Source: Lachnospiraceae bacterium MA2020 (GTDB lineage: Bacteria; Bacillota; Clostridia; Lachnospirales; Lachnospiraceae). Taken from it: DNA of 64,000 nucleotides. The first letter of the stretch is position 1. Each line of letters starts with the position of its first letter. The notes beneath the pieces were generated by a model. That model saw only the letters and a list, made by a program, of their open reading frames with translations. It did no database searches and had not been told where the DNA came from. Made by a program: the position numbers and the translations under genes. The stretch lies in assembly GCA_000746015.1 (NCBI GenBank), contig JQKK01000005.1, forward strand, positions 124,001 to 188,000. Direction: 5' to 3'. Positions 61,978 through 64,000 of the stretch are shown here, piece by piece.

Positions 61978-64000
61978 ATGTATCAAAGGCAATGCAAAAG
62001 AATTTCTTTGCTAATGAGCCTGATTCTGTTCATTATGACATTTCCTGCAAATGTACTTGCTTCTGAACAAGAGCTTGTGCAGCCGCAGGTTATCACTATT
62101 TCGAGCCGGGATGATTTTTTAGATCTCGCAAAGCACAGTAGTGATGAGGCTTATACAAAGGATAAGATTTTCAAGATTACAGAGGATATTGATTTCACAG
62201 GGGCGGAGTATATTCCGGTCTCTGTTTTTGCTGGTTATATCGACGGTGGCGGTCATTTCCTAAAGGGTATCTCGCTGTCAGGCAACAATTCTTCGACAGG
62301 TACTTTTCGCGTGATAACATCTGGCGGAATGGTTGAAAATATCAGGCTGCAGGCCGATATATATGAAGGGAGAGGCTCTGAAGATGTCGGGCTTTTGGCA
62401 GGAAAAAACTATGGAACGATCTCTGGATGTACAGTCAGTGGTCAGATAATAGCAGAGAAAAAAGTTGGTGGTATCGTCGGTCACAACATGCCGGGAGCAT
62501 TGATGAAAAACTGCATAAATGAGGCAATAGTCCTTGGCGGCAGACGAGCCGGTGGAGTTACAGGTTTTAACGAAGGTACTATTGATGACTGTCAGAGCTC
62601 CGGAGAGATAAATGCAGGCGATAAAACTGCCCACGAGATGATCGCTGAAAGGGAAGACAAAGAGTTTGAACTTGAACTGGCAGATATCAGAGTGCTTGCT
62701 ACGGGTGGTATAGCCGGAGTAAACTCTGGGATTCTGGTTAATTCGTGGAACTCAGGAAGAGTTGGGCAAAGAAATGTTGGGTATATGACCGGAGGCATAG
62801 TAGGCTATGAAAGAGGTATACTGAGCGGCTGCAAAAATACCGGAAATACCTATGGTGTCAGAAATGTCGGCGGCATAGCAGGGCTTTTTGAGCCGTACAT
62901 GACTCATGTTTATGAAAAGGATTCACTTGATGATGCAGCGGATGAGTTTGACGAGCTGACAGAAGAGATCACAGAGCTTCATAAAAAGGTCGGCTCAGAG
63001 GACGACAAAACGCAGCACAACATAGATGTCATAAGAAATGAAGTCGATGCGCTCAGAGAAACGGTCAAGGGATACAAGACTTATTATAGAAATAAAGACG
63101 ATGCTATAGAGTCTTCGATATACGAAAGACTCGATGCAATACGCGGGGATCTTGATGATCTCGATATGCATTACAAAATAGATGTTCTCGTAGATAATAG
63201 CGGCAATGCCGATACTACTATAGAAAAGCTTGAGGAGCTTTTGAAGCAGACAAAAGAGGCAGCAGCGGCAGGAGTTCCGGTGGATATGCGGACCACATTA
63301 AAGGCTGTTTATACGATAGTTTCGGGCATCAATCCTGCTATTGATAATGCGATAAACAAGGTAACGGGAAGCGCAAAGAGAGCAAATAAAAAACTCGACA
63401 AGCAGCTTAAGATACTTGACAGCCTCAGAGGCAGGATGAATGAGCTGGATGACTTTTTGAGAACTACCTATGACAGCTACGAGGCGGATCTGAGAAACAC
63501 CAGTGATGATTTAAATGCGAGGATAAACAATATTGCAGCAGAAACGGATACGCTGAATACGGGACTTAAAAGTTCTGATAAGGCTATAAGAGATAAGGTT
63601 GACAGTATCGACAAGACGCTTAACGAGGTCGGAGATACGATAAAACAAGGCTTTAGTGAAGCAAAAGATGTGGTCAATGATATCGTCGCGACGGATGATG
63701 TGGAAGAAATATTTGATGATATTTCGGATAGGGAAATAGGCACTGTTTCACTGGGAAGTATCTCTAAATGCAGAAATTACGGAGAGATAGGGGCAAATGT
63801 CAATTCCGGAGGAATCGTCGGATCTATAGATGTGGCTGTAGGTGCGGAGTCTGATTTTGAAGTAGTATCATCCGGTCAGGTCAGCATGAAGTATCGATCT
63901 GAAAAGAAGGCGCTTATATATGACTGTATGAATAAAGGCGACATCTGGGTAAAAAATAATTATGCCGGAGGTATAGTCGGAAGAGCTGACAGCGGAGCGG
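61978..64000 (+). CDS. GLUG-repeat surface protein (3' end outside window)
   Basis: At least 674 residues. Signal peptide (basic start, ISLLMSLILFIMTFPANVLA), a region with repeated GLUG motifs (G-G-I-V-G-x-N; for example VGGIVGHNMPGALMKNCIN), then a long coiled coil (about 320-590, rich in E/D/K) and again GLUG repeats up to the window end. GGAGTG precedes the ATG. Such proteins are cell-surface adhesins or matrix proteins. The insertion of a coiled-coil stretch between GLUG repeats is notable. Confidence 0.88.
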   Translation, partial: MYQRQCKRISLLMSLILFIMTFPANVLASEQELVQPQVITISSRDDFLDLAKHSSDEAYTKDKIFKITEDIDFTGAEYIPVSVFAGYIDGGGHFLKGISLSGNNSSTGTFRVITSGGMVENIRLQADIYEGRGSEDVGLLAGKNYGTISGCTVSGQIIAEKKVGGIVGHNMPGALMKNCINEAIVLGGRRAGGVTGFNEGTIDDCQSSGEINAGDKTAHEMIAEREDKEFELELADIRVLATGGIAGVNSGILVNSWNSGRVGQRNVGYMTGGIVGYERGILSGCKNTGNTYGVRNVGGIAGLFEPYMTHVYEKDSLDDAADEFDELTEEITELHKKVGSEDDKTQHNIDVIRNEVDALRETVKGYKTYYRNKDDAIESSIYERLDAIRGDLDDLDMHYKIDVLVDNSGNADTTIEKLEELLKQTKEAAAAGVPVDMRTTLKAVYTIVSGINPAIDNAINKVTGSAKRANKKLDKQLKILDSLRGRMNELDDFLRTTYDSYEADLRNTSDDLNARINNIAAETDTLNTGLKSSDKAIRDKVDSIDKTLNEVGDTIKQGFSEAKDVVNDIVATDDVEEIFDDISDREIGTVSLGSISKCRNYGEIGANVNSGGIVGSIDVAVGAESDFEVVSSGQVSMKYRSEKKALIYDCMNKGDIWVKNNYAGGIVGRADSGA

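Overview
The window reads as a low-to-moderate GC, motile, Gram-positive Clostridia chromosome, most likely a Lachnospiraceae member (Butyrivibrio- or Lachnospira-like). This rests on flagellar-type (SigD/sigma-28) promoters in front of chemotaxis receptors, strong AGGAGG ribosome sites, a Clostridia-style Tad/Flp pilus locus, BspA-type leucine-rich surface proteins and PTS genes with no outer-membrane genes. The genus is inference.

Layout: 1-8.6 kb is core genome: two divergent chemotaxis receptors, a MATE exporter, uracil phosphoribosyltransferase, and ptsH-ptsI. 8.6-10.5 kb is a small accessory island: an hsdM fragment followed by a tightly coupled operon (DUF3990 ADP-ribosyltransferase-like protein, a small helical protein, NADAR) that looks like an ADP-ribosylation toxin/antitoxin module. 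10.8-13.1 kb and 42.76-48.5 kb are two halves of one Tad pilus operon (two prepilin peptidases, TadZ, TadA, TadB, TadC, Flp pilin, a DUF5702 protein, TadE-like proteins), followed by an FHA protein. 50-64 kb is core or variable chromosome: enolase, two signal peptidases I, two PLP aminotransferases, regulator/membrane pairs, a large BspA-like surface protein, an ATPase, a lipoprotein, a TetR regulator and a GLUG-repeat surface protein.

The centre of interest is a 29.7 kb mobile element (13072-42763) inserted in tadA. The 12-bp sequence AATACAGGACAT occurs once at each end, and joining the flanks there rebuilds an uninterrupted tadA reading frame (about 397 codons). The element carries a large serine recombinase, a coupled resolvase-like partner, an excisionase-like protein under an XRE-type repressor with paired operators, a complete type I restriction system, a small serine resolvase, a RuvC-like nuclease, an FtsK-like translocase, a tRNA, several unknown cargo genes, several repeat arrays and a 995-residue family B DNA polymerase. 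No relaxase, conjugation machinery or capsid genes were recognised. It therefore resembles a pipolin-like self-replicating integrative element more than an ICE or prophage.

The key observation is at the junction. The recombinase gene points out of the left end, and the polymerase gene starts at the right end and points inward. When the ends are joined as in the excised circle, the recombinase frame stays open across attP for 47 more codons and stops in an ATGA overlap with the polymerase start. In the circle, recombinase and DNA polymerase would be one translationally coupled operon. In the chromosome that operon is cut, the recombinase gets 17 host-encoded C-terminal residues, and tadA is broken. 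Excision would thus switch on the polymerase, change the recombinase C-terminus and repair the pilus ATPase together.
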